From: a virus | Direction: 5' to 3' (one strand) | DNA: 39,181 bases | Virus record (IMG/VR): IMGVR_UViG_3300046163_000073 | Span: 1-39,181 of that record | Shown here: positions 6,826 through 14,169 of the stretch, in pieces | Layout: every line of letters begins with the position of its first letter | Position numbering within the stretch: the stretch's first letter is position 1 | Translations under genes and position numbers: made by a program | Notes under the pieces: generated by a model | The model's input: only the letters and a program-made list of their open reading frames with translations | Told to the model about the DNA's origin: nothing | Databases searched by the model: none

Positions 6826-7394
6826 AATTAAATGAAGCAATTATTAATATTAGAGTTGAGTTGCAAAATGCTAAACTTAAACAAAGTGGTAAAAATACTT
6901 TTGCAGGATTTACTTATTTTGAACTAAGTGACTTTTTACCAAAACTTAATGAGTTAATGTTGAAATATAAAGTTAATGATCATATTATAATTTGTAAAGA
7001 ATCAGCAGAATTAACATTACTTTTAGGAGAAGAAAGACAAACTTATACTATTCCATTTACAGTTTATGAAACGCCAAAAAACAAAAATGGGTTTGATAGT
7101 ATGCAGCATATTCAATATTTAGGAGCTTTAAATACTTATTACAAAAGATACTTATATTTAAATGCTTTTGGTATTACAGATGGAGAGGTAATTGATGCAA
7201 TGGAACAACCTCAACAGAAGCAACAACCAAGTCAACAAAATGCACAAAAAATAACTATTGATAAAGTTATTGAGTTAGCAGATGTTAAAGGAATTGCAAC
7301 AGTTAAGATATGTGAAGCGTACAAGATAGAAACATTGCAACACGCTACAAGTCAAGAACTTAACACGATTTACAATCAATTACTAAAAAAGTAA
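6822..7394 (+). CDS. erf: ERF-family single-strand annealing protein (190 aa)
   Basis: The block KLKQSGKNTFAGFTYFELSDFLP and the later MQHIQYLGALNTYYKRYLYLNAFGI are hallmarks of ERF (essential recombination function) proteins, which bind single-stranded DNA and anneal complementary strands during recombination-dependent phage replication. A Q-rich linker (residues about 128-142) leads to a C-terminal helical domain. It is followed by Gp157-like and SSB genes, a common early recombination cluster. Confidence 0.88.
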   Translation: MKLNEAIINIRVELQNAKLKQSGKNTFAGFTYFELSDFLPKLNELMLKYKVNDHIIICKESAELTLLLGEERQTYTIPFTVYETPKNKNGFDSMQHIQYLGALNTYYKRYLYLNAFGITDGEVIDAMEQPQQKQQPSQQNAQKITIDKVIELADVKGIATVKICEAYKIETLQHATSQELNTIYNQLLKK

Positions 7395-7423
7395 ATAGTG
7401 TACACCTTTGCAATTTAAAGGGT

Positions 7424-7510
7424 GTGCCTTGTGTTAAATACTGTGAAAGCAAGTATTATAAAAATGAATGTGGGATTAAAGAAAGGTATAAATATGCTAA
7501 ATACATTTGA
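7424..7510 (+). CDS. possible very short Cys-rich peptide (28 aa)
   Basis: In another frame between the ERF and Gp157-like genes, GTG-CCT-TGT opens a frame with three Cys residues (PCVKYCESKYYKNECG) that resembles the local zinc-ribbon proteins. The start is uncertain: the frame is open about 30 bases further upstream without a start codon. It overlaps the Gp157-like start by 17 bases. It may be a remnant. Confidence 0.3.
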   Translation: MPCVKYCESKYYKNECGIKERYKYAKYI

Positions 7511-8000
7511 AATACAACAAGAATACAGAGCATTGGAAGATTTATTAAATGAAGTAGATCAAGAAACGGGAGAGTTTGTTAACTCAAAAGAAGATATTAA
7601 AGAGTATATTGAGAGCTTAAAAGCTGATAGAGATACAAAATTAATCAATATTGAAAGGTTAAGAAGAGAAAAGAAAGGACAAGCAGATACTATTGACGCA
7701 GAAATAAAAAGATTACAGTCATTAAAAAAGCAGGTCACTAATAACATTAACAGCTTAATAGATTTACAATTTGTTTTAACTGGCGGGGATAAATTAGACT
7801 TAGGTATTTTTAAATTTAGCAAGAGAAAAAGTAAAAGTGTTGTGATAATTAATGATAATGACATTCCTGATAAATATTGCGATTTCAAGAAAGTTCCAAA
7901 TAAAACAAAAATCAAAGAAGCTATACAATTAGCAAATAAAAATGGAGAGTCTTTTTTTGGTGCAATTATTGAAGAAAAAGTAAGTTTAGTAGTTAGATAG
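7494..8000 (+). CDS. Gp157-like (siphovirus Gp157 family) protein (168 aa)
   Basis: A long N-terminal coiled coil (residues about 5-95, rich in E, K and R), then TGGDKLDLGIFKFSKRKSKSVVIIND, DIPDKY, VPNKTKIKEAIQLANKNGESFFGAIIEE; this coil plus beta-domain order is that of the siphovirus Gp157 family. Some members are linked to phage resistance in streptococci; the molecular role is unsettled. I chose the ATG at 7494 with AAAGG upstream, not the GTG at 7422. Confidence 0.75.
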   Translation: MLNTFEIQQEYRALEDLLNEVDQETGEFVNSKEDIKEYIESLKADRDTKLINIERLRREKKGQADTIDAEIKRLQSLKKQVTNNINSLIDLQFVLTGGDKLDLGIFKFSKRKSKSVVIINDNDIPDKYCDFKKVPNKTKIKEAIQLANKNGESFFGAIIEEKVSLVVR

Positions 8001-8354
8001 ATGCAGATAAACGTTAGATTTTCGCGTTTTTACCATTCAGTATTAAACGACTTGCTAAGAAAAAGCAATAAACTAGTATTCAGAGATTTAATGGATACTA
8101 GAAGCAACGGAGCTTTTTCTTTGACTAAGCATGAAGATTTTAACGACTTAGAAGATTTAAAACAGTTGCTAAAAATACTAAATGTTAATTACTCAGTAAA
8201 TGAAAAAGAAGATAAGAAAACATCAACTAAAGATGTGGATAATAAAGAGCTTTTAAGCCACTTGGAATGGATCTTCAAGTTAGCTAGTGATAATGCCATT
8301 ACTTTAGATGTAATCGAAGCAGAATGGCAATATTTAATTAATTACTATAAATAA
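8001..8354 (+). CDS. hypothetical protein (117 aa)
   Basis: Unrecognised. A basic N-terminus, a charged linker (residues about 70-80, EKEDKKTSTKD) and a helical C-terminus ending EAEWQYLINYYK. Its start directly abuts the Gp157-like stop, and it lies inside the recombination operon. Confidence 0.6.
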   Translation: MQINVRFSRFYHSVLNDLLRKSNKLVFRDLMDTRSNGAFSLTKHEDFNDLEDLKQLLKILNVNYSVNEKEDKKTSTKDVDNKELLSHLEWIFKLASDNAITLDVIEAEWQYLINYYK

Positions 8355-8364
8355 AAGGGAAAAA

Positions 8365-8478
8365 ATGTACACAAATGAAGAATTAGAAAAACTTACTTTA
8401 CAATGGGGTGAAGATAAGAAAAGGCTACTTATCAGAAGATGGGTGTTTTATAAAAGAAGAGGAGAAATAAAATGTTAG
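8365..8478 (+). CDS. small basic protein (37 aa)
   Basis: MYTNEELEKLTLQWGEDKKRLLIRRW..., with AAAGGG upstream; the stop overlaps the SSB start. The basic C-terminus could bind nucleic acid. No family recognised. Confidence 0.45.
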   Translation: MYTNEELEKLTLQWGEDKKRLLIRRWVFYKRRGEIKC

Positions 8479-8939
8479 CAAAAGTACAAGGACTATTTAG
8501 ACTTACAAGGGATGCAGAGTTGCGTTATTCAAACAACGGGAGTGCGATTTTAAAATTAGGTTTAGCGTGTAGTGAAAAATTCAAAGACAAAGAAACTCAG
8601 TTATTTTTAGATGCAGTTGCATTTTCAAAACCAGCTGAGATAATTAATCAATACTCAGGAGCTAAAGGAAGTCAATTATTCTTATGTGGAAAATTAGAAA
8701 CCCAACAATGGGAAGATCAACAAGGACAAAAAAGGTCAAAAGTAAGCATGACTATTGAATCATTTGAATTTGTAGGGTCAAGAGATAACAATCAACAGCC
8801 ACAACAAAGCCAACAGCAATACAATCAAAACCCACCAGTGCAATACGAGCATAACGGACAAAACCAAGGGAATTATAATCCAAGTCAAATTCCTCAGATT
8901 GACATTGATGAGGACGAAATACCTTTTAATCAAGGTTAG
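8472..8939 (+). CDS. ssb: single-stranded DNA-binding protein (155 aa)
   Basis: An OB-fold SSB: LAKVQGLFRLTRDAELRY, AILKLGLACSEK, DAVAFSKPAEII, GSQLFLCGKLETQQWEDQQGQKRS. A Q/N/P-rich linker (residues about 106-140) leads to an acidic tail, DEDEIPFNQG. It coats single-stranded DNA for phage replication and for ERF-mediated annealing. The IPF tip is followed by three extra residues instead of ending the protein, which may weaken contact with host SSB partners that read the terminal Phe. Confidence 0.9.
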   Translation: MLAKVQGLFRLTRDAELRYSNNGSAILKLGLACSEKFKDKETQLFLDAVAFSKPAEIINQYSGAKGSQLFLCGKLETQQWEDQQGQKRSKVSMTIESFEFVGSRDNNQQPQQSQQQYNQNPPVQYEHNGQNQGNYNPSQIPQIDIDEDEIPFNQG

Positions 8940-8967
8940 ATAGCACCTTTATCCAAGCTATAAATAT

Positions 8968-8987
8968 TTAGAGATTAATTTCTCTAA
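8968..8987. terminator. palindrome after ssb, possible terminator
   Basis: TTAGAGA-TTAATT-TCTCTAA is a perfect 20-bp palindrome, but no clear T-run follows. It lies in the otherwise gene-free 160 bases after ssb. Confidence 0.4.
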
Positions 8988-9065
8988 GTGTTAAACTATT
9001 TAATAAATTCTACAAATAAATGCAAATCCTACACTAAATTAAGCTATCTTTAAAACTAAGTATAC

Positions 9066-9071
9066 TATAAT
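9066..9071 (+). promoter_or_regulatory. -10 box of the 9100 operon
   Basis: A perfect TATAAT upstream of a strong AAGGGGATAAG ribosome binding site for the gene at 9100. No GTAAC element at the usual distance. Confidence 0.5.
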
Positions 9072-9099
9072 TCTTATACAAACAAACAAAGGGGATAAG

Positions 9100-9273
9100 A
9101 TGGAAGCAAGTTTTAATTTTAATGGAGATGTTTACGGAGTTAAATCACGAACAGAGTATGGAAAAGAAATGTTTGATGATTATTTTGAAACTTTATTAAG
9201 CTTAGAAGATTTCTTATTTAGTAATGATTCTAAAGAGAATCTAGAAGTAACTCTTCTAGTAAAGGGGTGCTAA
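9100..9273 (+). CDS. hypothetical acidic protein (57 aa)
   Basis: MEASFNFNGDVYGVKSRTEYG..., acidic and with no known motif. It has its own TATAAT promoter and a good ribosome binding site, and its stop abuts the next start. Unknown role. Confidence 0.55.
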   Translation: MEASFNFNGDVYGVKSRTEYGKEMFDDYFETLLSLEDFLFSNDSKENLEVTLLVKGC

Positions 9274-9435
9274 ATGCACCTTAAAGAATTAGAAAACGAA
9301 AATTATATAGCTATTGACAAAGATGGGACTAAGTGGAAATGCAAAAGAAAACCTTTTAATAATGGTTTAGGGAATTGGTTTGTAGAGTTGAAAGATTTTA
9401 CAGAAAGTTACGAAATGTTTATGGAGAAAATATAA
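9274..9435 (+). CDS. hypothetical protein (53 aa)
   Basis: MHLKELENENYIAIDKDGTKWKC... looks like a small beta-rich domain with two Trp residues. GGGG precedes the start, and the stop overlaps the following ATG (TAATG). Unknown role. Confidence 0.5.
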   Translation: MHLKELENENYIAIDKDGTKWKCKRKPFNNGLGNWFVELKDFTESYEMFMEKI

Positions 9436-9599
9436 TGAGTATTAACAAATTGAAAGAAACAATACAAAATGAAAGTATTTTATTGGAATATCAAAAAGAT
9501 TATGTTGATGACAATATCAACTCTTTTCAAAAAGACTTTGAAAAGCATATTAATTTAAAAATAAATCTTTGCGAAGCCAAAAATAAATGCAATAATTGA
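9435..9599 (+). CDS. hypothetical helical protein (54 aa)
   Basis: MSINKLKETIQNESILLEYQ... is predicted helical. I chose the ATG at 9435, overlapping the preceding stop. Its C-terminal coding sequence (about 9564-9599) is repeated at 9998-10033 as part of a promoter. Confidence 0.55.
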   Translation: MSINKLKETIQNESILLEYQKDYVDDNINSFQKDFEKHINLKINLCEAKNKCNN

Positions 9600-9628
9600 A
9601 TATACAAACAAACAAAGGATTAGAGATG
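9564..9628. repeat. 60-bp direct repeat, copy 1 (copy 2 at 9998-10058)
   Basis: The 3' end of the gene at 9435 plus the following leader (AAGCCAAAAATAAATGCA, then ATAATTGAATATA, then AACAAAGGATTAGA) recurs at 9998-10058. In copy 2, CTTTGCGAAG has become CTTTACAAAG, which creates a TTTACA -35 with a 17-bp spacer to AATAAT. Copy 1 could be a weaker promoter for 9626. Confidence 0.65.
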
Positions 9629-9847
9629 AGAAATAAAACAATAATAGAAATCAACAGAACGAAATACGAGTTAGAGGGGTTAAGAGATACTTATATTCCA
9701 GAATATATAAATAGGCTTACAGATAATGAAGCATTTAAAAAAGAAATATTTGAAGTAGTAATGGAAGAGTTAAGCACAAAAGAAGATAAAAAGTATTTTA
9801 AAGATGAGTGTACAAGAATTTTAGAATTTTTAAAGGATAGAGAATGA
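9626..9847 (+). CDS. hypothetical helical protein (73 aa)
   Basis: Unrecognised acidic, helical protein. I chose the ATG at 9626 because AAAGGATTAG lies just upstream. It overlaps the small HTH gene by four bases. Confidence 0.55.
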   Translation: MRNKTIIEINRTKYELEGLRDTYIPEYINRLTDNEAFKKEIFEVVMEELSTKEDKKYFKDECTRILEFLKDRE

Positions 9848-9987
9848 AACCAACAAATAAAAATCTATCTCAATTCTTTGAGGTAGCAGAAAAAACAATC
9901 CACAACTGGAAAACAGAAAGACCAAGAGTTTACAAAGCTTTAAAAGAGCATTACAAAAAGTTACACCCAGTTAAAAAGATTAAATAA
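9844..9987 (+). CDS. small HTH-like protein (47 aa)
   Basis: MKPTNKNLSQFFEVAEKTIHNWKTERPRVYKALKEHYKK: SQFFEVAEKTIHNWK fits a helix-turn-helix with a recognition helix, followed by a basic helix. Similar in sequence and length to the AUU-start gene at 14002 (both PTNKNL). It overlaps the previous gene (ATGA) and contains operator-like site C. A DNA-binding regulator is likely; its target is unknown. Confidence 0.6.
   Translation: MKPTNKNLSQFFEVAEKTIHNWKTERPRVYKALKEHYKKLHPVKKIK
9950..9964 (+). promoter_or_regulatory. repeated operator-like element (site C)
   Basis: ATTAC AAAAA GTTAC lies within the small HTH gene. Its right edge is 60 bp upstream of the -10 at 10024. This is the most divergent of the ten sites. 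Confidence 0.45.
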
Positions 9988-10000
9988 TTTAACAAAAATC

Positions 10001-10029
10001 TTTACAAAGCCAAAAATAAATGCAATAAT
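10001..10029 (+). promoter_or_regulatory. promoter derived from repeat copy 2
   Basis: -35 TTTACA (10001-10006), 17-bp spacer, -10 AATAAT (10024-10029) preceded by TG. It reads the operon starting at 10056, whose ribosome binding site is AAAGGATTAG. Confidence 0.55.
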
Positions 10030-10055
10030 TGAATATATAAAAACAAAGGATTAGA

Positions 10056-10205
10056 ATGTTTGAAGAAATGGTTAAAAACTTACGAGAACAATTAGCAAGA
10101 GATTTAGAATATTACAGAAAATGGAATGTAAAAAGCCCAAATCTTGCAAGAGGTCAGAAGTTGTTAGGTTTAGATGATGAAGAACTAAAAGCAGTTAGGG
10201 GTTAA
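10056..10205 (+). CDS. hypothetical helical protein (49 aa)
   Basis: MFEEMVKNLREQLARDLEYYRKW... is a short amphipathic helical protein with an ideal ribosome binding site. No family recognised. Confidence 0.5.
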   Translation: MFEEMVKNLREQLARDLEYYRKWNVKSPNLARGQKLLGLDDEELKAVRG

Positions 10206-10207
10206 TT

Positions 10208-10360
10208 ATGGAAGAAATAAACGAATTATTAGAAATAATAAAGAAAGACGACAAAATTAGCAAAGATGATATTTTAGACTTAATACAAATAATGTTCGCC
10301 AGTAAAGACAATATACAGTCGCTACAAGACTTTTTAAGAGAATGGGGATACGATGAGTAA
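10208..10360 (+). CDS. hypothetical acidic protein (50 aa)
   Basis: MEEINELLEIIKKDDKISKDD... is acidic and helical; AGGGG lies upstream. It overlaps the next small gene. Unknown role. Confidence 0.5.
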   Translation: MEEINELLEIIKKDDKISKDDILDLIQIMFASKDNIQSLQDFLREWGYDE

Positions 10361-10457
10361 GCAAAGAGAATTAATGATAACTTATGTAAGTGAGGGCTGG
10401 TTTAAAACTTCGCTTACATTTGAACAGTATTCACAATTGAGGGGTTACTTATGTTAG
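10353..10457 (+). CDS. hypothetical peptide (34 aa)
   Basis: MSKQRELMITYVSEGWF... overlaps both neighbours; GAGGGG near its end serves the ATG at 10451. It may be a coupling peptide. Confidence 0.4.
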   Translation: MSKQRELMITYVSEGWFKTSLTFEQYSQLRGYLC

Positions 10458-11050
10458 ACCTTAATATACACAACGCACTAAAACATCAAAACAAGGAAAG
10501 TTTAAAGATGAAAGATATATTAGAAAAAAAGGAAATAGAGTTTATTAAAAACTTATCTCATGAAATGAAAACACAAGACACTAGATGTACAGCTCAACCT
10601 TATGCTCTAGTGATTAGAGAAGATGTGACCAGATTAGTTCCTGATGGCTATGGGGGTGAGCTGGCGTGTTATTGGGATGAAACAGAATATTGTGAGTGGG
10701 ATGATTTTATAACGGACTTAAAAGAATATTATGAATATGGTGAGCAGTCTTTTAGTGATTGCAATATTAAAGATGAATTAGAAGAAATATTTGAAATGAA
10801 TAGTTTTGATGACTTAAGAAATAGTTATGCAGAAGGTAAAATAGAAGCGAATATTCAAAATATAGTTACTGAAAAAGAAATAAAAGAATATGGTGTTAAT
10901 TTTTTTCTTACAGAAAAAGCATATCACGAGCATATTAGAATTAATGGTCACAATTTAAACAATCCTGATTCTTGCGGGATTCATTTAGGTAGGAATAAAG
11001 AAATGGAAGATTTAATTAATATCATTCATAAATTAGCCAAGGAGCTATAA
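10451..11050 (+). CDS. conserved phage hypothetical protein (199 aa)
   Basis: Contains MKTQDTRCTAQPYALVI and the C-terminal pattern FLTEKAYHEHIRINGHNLNNP...HLGRNKEMEDLI, which I recall from large uncharacterised families in phage early regions. No catalytic motif is evident. GAGGGG seven bases before the ATG at 10451 supports that start; ATG 10508 is an alternative. Confidence 0.6.
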   Translation: MLDLNIHNALKHQNKESLKMKDILEKKEIEFIKNLSHEMKTQDTRCTAQPYALVIREDVTRLVPDGYGGELACYWDETEYCEWDDFITDLKEYYEYGEQSFSDCNIKDELEEIFEMNSFDDLRNSYAEGKIEANIQNIVTEKEIKEYGVNFFLTEKAYHEHIRINGHNLNNPDSCGIHLGRNKEMEDLINIIHKLAKEL

Positions 11051-11051
11051 A

Positions 11052-11789
11052 ATGGCAAGTAATGGAAAACTTAAAAAACAATTCCTGAAAGCTTTTTATA
11101 AAAATGATATTAAGACTATGGATAGATTGAAAAAGAAAAGTGTATGGTTAGTTTGGCATACACTAAGACCTCTTAAAAGAGTCAAATATAATACAGTTGA
11201 ATTTAAAAAGCAATACTTAGGAAATTTTGAGTATAAAGTAAAACGAATGAGTATACCAATATTCAAGATGCCAAAAATAATACACTCTAGTGTAAAAGCA
11301 AGAAAAGAGTTTATCATAGACTTAATCTGTATTTCATTTGGAGAAACTACACTAAGGCTAAGCATTAAAGATGAATACAATGTTTCAGATGGTGTAAACG
11401 CTTTGCATCCAAACAAAGACAGAAAACAATTAAAAAAGATTAATGAAGCTTATGAATATTTATATAGCAAAAAGATAGATATACTTCATAGGTTATCTAT
11501 TGAAGATGCAAAAACAGTTGAGTATAAAGTAAAGCAGTTAAGTAAATTGTTTGTAAGTGAAATTGGATCAACTTCTCATGTAGTTAATTTAGAACTAATG
11601 GCTATTTGCTTTTTAGACTATGGATTAACTGGGAGAAAGAGAAAAGCCAAAAGAAATACAGTTTTAGACAGTTTCTGCAAAATGGATATTTTATACAAAC
11701 AAATTGGTGCTAATGTAGAAAAAGCAGGATACACAATAGCTAAAGAATGGGATTTAGTTAAAAGTTTTATAGATAAAGTGAGGTATTAA
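11052..11789 (+). CDS. hypothetical protein (245 aa)
   Basis: A basic protein with repeated K/R patches (KLKKQFLKAF, MDRLKKKS, RKRKAKRN). Unrecognised; possibly nucleic-acid binding on charge alone. It follows the previous gene by one base and probably shares its transcript. Confidence 0.6.
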   Translation: MASNGKLKKQFLKAFYKNDIKTMDRLKKKSVWLVWHTLRPLKRVKYNTVEFKKQYLGNFEYKVKRMSIPIFKMPKIIHSSVKARKEFIIDLICISFGETTLRLSIKDEYNVSDGVNALHPNKDRKQLKKINEAYEYLYSKKIDILHRLSIEDAKTVEYKVKQLSKLFVSEIGSTSHVVNLELMAICFLDYGLTGRKRKAKRNTVLDSFCKMDILYKQIGANVEKAGYTIAKEWDLVKSFIDKVRY

Positions 11790-11790
11790 A

Positions 11791-11994
11791 ATGGAAAATT
11801 ATGAGCAAGATATAAAATTTGGTTTAGTTTTAATTGTTATAGCGTTAGGGATATTCTTTTTTTTAACCGGATGTTCTAAGAGTTCAATTAACGGTTATAC
11901 ACAGGAGTGTAGAAATGGTTACTACTACTTAGTAAGTGAAAGTAGTATGGAAATACTAGAAACTGATAAAGGGTTTAAGAAATGTCAAAACTAA
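11791..11994 (+). CDS. small membrane protein, possible lipoprotein (67 aa)
   Basis: One hydrophobic segment (FGLVLIVIALGIFFFLTGC, residues 10-28) ends in a lipobox-like LTGC. The N-terminus before it is acidic (MENYEQDIK), unusual for a signal peptide, so a simple membrane anchor is equally possible. Two further Cys lie in the short exported part. It may act at the host envelope. Confidence 0.55.
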   Translation: MENYEQDIKFGLVLIVIALGIFFFLTGCSKSSINGYTQECRNGYYYLVSESSMEILETDKGFKKCQN

Positions 11995-12044
11995 GATTAA
12001 GTGAAAGATTAAAAGAATTGTTTGGGACAGACTGGAACATCTAG
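11982..12044 (+). CDS. possible 20-aa peptide
   Basis: MSKLRLSERLKELFGTDW..., overlapping the previous gene's end and predicted amphipathic. Weak support; no clear ribosome binding site. Confidence 0.3.
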   Translation: MSKLRLSERLKELFGTDWNI

Positions 12045-12055
12045 AAGTCTTTGAA

Positions 12056-12075
12056 TAGGAGTTTAATTACTCCTA
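12056..12075. terminator. hairpin between convergent genes
   Basis: TAGGAGT-TTAATT-ACTCCTA, a perfect 7-bp stem with a 6-base loop, lies where the early rightward operon meets the leftward DUF1353 gene. No strong T-run on either side. Confidence 0.4.
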
Positions 12076-12479
12076 TAGTAATCTTTACCAAATAATCTAA
12101 CACTTAGAAAAACTACCCATCTTCCTAACGCATTAAATCCCTCAACTTTTAAAGCACCTAAATATAGCCAATCTCCGACAATTCTTTTTATTATACTATG
12201 CTTACTATAAAGTCCATCATGTAGAATTGAAGGATATATCAATTTTTTGTTATCAGGTTTTATTATCCAATGCAGTACCTTCGGGATAGATGATAAGTTA
12301 GTAATAAATACACCTGATTTATCTACTTTTTTAATCACTATTTGTTTTTTACCAGTCCAGTATATTAAATCATCCGCTAAAGAATAGTATTTAAATCCAT
12401 CTCTTTCATATTCAAATATCAGTTCGGGCTTATGTATAAATCTTGGTTTGTTTTTAAAATCTTCTTTTAAATAGTTCAT
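12063..12479 (-). CDS. DUF1353 family phage protein (138 aa)
   Basis: FITNLSSIPKVLHW, YPSILHDGLYSK and ADWLYLGAL-like (GDWLYLGALKVEGFNALGRW) blocks match DUF1353, a phage family with a T/N-x-L-SIP and HD-x-LY signature. The paired His-Asp in SILHDGLY suggests a metal site, but no activity is established. The ribosome binding site is AAGGGGTGA, overlapping operator-like site D. It is the only leftward gene in the early region. Confidence 0.75.
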   Translation of the reverse strand: MNYLKEDFKNKPRFIHKPELIFEYERDGFKYYSLADDLIYWTGKKQIVIKKVDKSGVFITNLSSIPKVLHWIIKPDNKKLIYPSILHDGLYSKHSIIKRIVGDWLYLGALKVEGFNALGRWVVFLSVRLFGKDYYRSN

Positions 12480-12482
12480 TTT

Positions 12483-12497
12483 GTCACCCCTTGTAAC
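12483..12497. promoter_or_regulatory. repeated operator-like element (site D)
   Basis: GTCAC CCCTT GTAAC. Its right edge is 60 bp upstream of the rightward -10 at 12557. It also covers the ribosome binding site of the leftward DUF1353 gene. Confidence 0.55.
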
Positions 12498-12517
12498 AGT
12501 TTGTTAATTCTTTATTT

Positions 12518-12526
12518 ATTTTAGCA
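12518..12526 (-). promoter_or_regulatory. leftward promoter of the DUF1353 gene
   Basis: On the minus strand, TGCTAAAAT (extended -10) with TTGTGA at about 17 bp. It does not show the 60-bp spacing to site D, which lies downstream of it. Confidence 0.45.
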
Positions 12527-12553
12527 AAAAGTTATCACAAATGGAGGTTATTT

Positions 12554-12562
12554 TGTTATAGT
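12554..12562 (+). promoter_or_regulatory. rightward promoter of the 12592 gene
   Basis: TGTTATAGT, extended -10 (hexamer 12557-12562), 60 bp from site D. A weak -35 (ATCACA) lies at 17 bp. Confidence 0.55.
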
Positions 12563-12591
12563 TTATTAAGAAAAAGATTAAAGGATTTAAA

Positions 12592-13263
12592 GTGAAGCCA
12601 ATAGTATTTAATACAGAAATGGTTGAAGCCATTTTAGATGGTAGAAGGTCACAATTTAGAAAAGCAATTAAATTTGGAGAGTATATCTATGACATAATGA
12701 ATGAAAACTGTATTGAAGTATCTAAAAATTATTGTGATATGGATAAGGAGAATCATCCTGAGCTTAAAAAAGAAATGATAAAGCATTCAAAATATCAAGT
12801 CAATGATATCATTTATGTGAAAGAAACATTTTTAGAAGGCTATATAGAATCAGGATACGACACTCCACATGAAGATGATTATGGAATATTTAATGGTGAC
12901 AATGGAGTAATTATTTACAAAGCAGACCATGTTGACAATACTTATTTTAACAATTTGGATGCAGAAGATAGAGAAGATAGACCAACTTGGAAACCATCTA
13001 TCCATATGCCAAAAGAATACTCTCGTATCTTCTTAAAAGTTAATAATGTAAGAGTTGAGAGATTAAGAGATATAACATATGAAGACAAGATAAAAGAAGG
13101 AATTTTATGTGATGGAGAGATTGGTACTCGGAGTCATATAGATGATGTTGAAGAATCTTGGTATAACCTTTGGAACAAAACAGCAAAACAAGGCTACAAA
13201 TGGGAAGACAACCCTTATGTATTTGTATATGAATTTGAAATTGCCAAAAAATCTATTAAATAA
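12592..13263 (+). CDS. ASCH/PUA-like phage protein (223 aa)
   Basis: KPIVFNTEMVEAILDGRRSQFRKAIK, YQVNDIIYVKETF, IIYKAD, TWKPSIHMPKEYSRIFLKVNNVRVERLRDIT and NPYVFVYEF match a widespread phage and prophage family related to ASCH/PUA-like RNA-binding folds (often called morphogenetic or hypothetical protein). The GTG start is preceded by AAAGGATTT. Role unknown; RNA or nucleotide binding is inferred from the fold. Confidence 0.75.
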   Translation: MKPIVFNTEMVEAILDGRRSQFRKAIKFGEYIYDIMNENCIEVSKNYCDMDKENHPELKKEMIKHSKYQVNDIIYVKETFLEGYIESGYDTPHEDDYGIFNGDNGVIIYKADHVDNTYFNNLDAEDREDRPTWKPSIHMPKEYSRIFLKVNNVRVERLRDITYEDKIKEGILCDGEIGTRSHIDDVEESWYNLWNKTAKQGYKWEDNPYVFVYEFEIAKKSIK

Positions 13264-13295
13264 TTTAACATTTTAAGTAAAAACATTAAATATTT

Positions 13296-13304
13296 TGGTA
13301 TAGT
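13296..13304 (+). promoter_or_regulatory. extended -10 promoter
   Basis: TGGTATAGT (hexamer 13299-13304), upstream of AAAGGATTAG and the gene at 13327. No GTAAC element at 60 bp. Confidence 0.5.
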
Positions 13305-13326
13305 TTATTAAGAAAAAGGATTAGAA

Positions 13327-13938
13327 ATGGAAAAAGAATATTATAGAATATGCTTAAGACATATGGGTTGGAATGATAATTGTTTCTTATTTTGGGGAGA
13401 AAATTCATTAGGATATTCAAGAGCTATTGAGAGCATAGGGACATACGAAGAAAATGAAACAAGTAAAGACGACCCTGTTGTGCCTAAAGAAGTTGTGGAA
13501 AAATATAAACAAAAAGTTAGACTACCTATTTATGGGGAGAAAGTAGAAAAGTATGGAGGGCTTAATGAATTTTATGTTTTGCCAAATACGGGACAAGTTA
13601 GAAAGGCTTTAGGTATTACAACTTTAGATATTCGTTTAGAAGGAAATAGAAATAGTTTTGATGCTTATTTTAAAAATGAGATTATAGAGCAGTTCAAGCA
13701 AGTAAAAAGTAAAACGCACTTTCATGTTAAAGCTAAAAATCATGTATTAGAATTTTGGTATTTAGATGGGGAGTTTGAAGCAGAAAATAGAAACCAAGCA
13801 ATACTAAAAGCTTTTAATGAGTGGATGCCTTATGAGTATGATAATTATATTGAATTTAAAAAAGATGTGACTTGTTCAAGAGTTAAAACTACCGTTTTTG
13901 ATAAATGGGTAAATCTATTAAATAATTTAACAATTTAA
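13327..13938 (+). CDS. hypothetical protein (203 aa)
   Basis: Unrecognised. YYRICLRHMGWNDNCFLFWGENSLGYSRAI at the start and a Trp-rich C-terminus (HVLEFWYLDGEF, FNEWMPYEYDNY) suggest a compact alpha/beta fold. It sits alone between two promoters. Confidence 0.6.
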   Translation: MEKEYYRICLRHMGWNDNCFLFWGENSLGYSRAIESIGTYEENETSKDDPVVPKEVVEKYKQKVRLPIYGEKVEKYGGLNEFYVLPNTGQVRKALGITTLDIRLEGNRNSFDAYFKNEIIEQFKQVKSKTHFHVKAKNHVLEFWYLDGEFEAENRNQAILKAFNEWMPYEYDNYIEFKKDVTCSRVKTTVFDKWVNLLNNLTI

Positions 13939-13957
13939 GTAAAAAGATTAAATATTT

Positions 13958-13966
13958 TGATATAAT
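13958..13966 (+). promoter_or_regulatory. extended -10 promoter of the AUU-start gene
   Basis: TGATATAAT (hexamer 13961-13966), upstream of AGGAG (13991-13995). Confidence 0.6.
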
Positions 13967-14001
13967 AGTGTATGTGAAAAAATAAACTATAGGAGCAGAA
14001 G

Positions 14002-14169
14002 ATTGAAAAAAACAAAACTGTAAAACCAACTAATAAAAATCTTGCGGAACTCTTTAACACATCTTCTGTAAGTATTAGTAGTTATAGAAATTCTAAAGAT
14101 GAAGGTATTAGAAATAGATATCTAGCATTTAAAGAGTTTTTTGAAAAGCAAAAGGGAAGCAATGAATAA
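14002..14169 (+). CDS. small HTH-like protein with apparent AUU start (55 aa)
   Basis: The frame TVKPTNKNLAELFNTSSVSISSYR is clearly related to the HTH protein at 9844 (PTNKNL then a helix-turn-helix). Between the upstream in-frame TAG (13990) and the domain there is no ATG, GTG or TTG. An ATT at 14002 lies six bases from AGGAG (13991-13995). A TTG one base later begins only a 6-codon frame across a 7-A run. Either AUU initiates, as in infC, or the A-run carries a frameshift. The stop overlaps the next gene. Confidence 0.5.
   Translation: MEKNKTVKPTNKNLAELFNTSSVSISSYRNSKDEGIRNRYLAFKEFFEKQKGSNE

Noticed and set aside
9591-9596. GTAAC element upstream of the first copy of the 9564 repeat
   Set aside because: No element is present 60 bp upstream of this AATAAT, so this copy is not counted in the regulon.
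14006-14012. Programmed -1 frameshift on the A7 run after the TTG at 14003
   Set aside because: The phase does not fit X-XXY-YYZ; an AUU start or a simple A-run indel is more likely.
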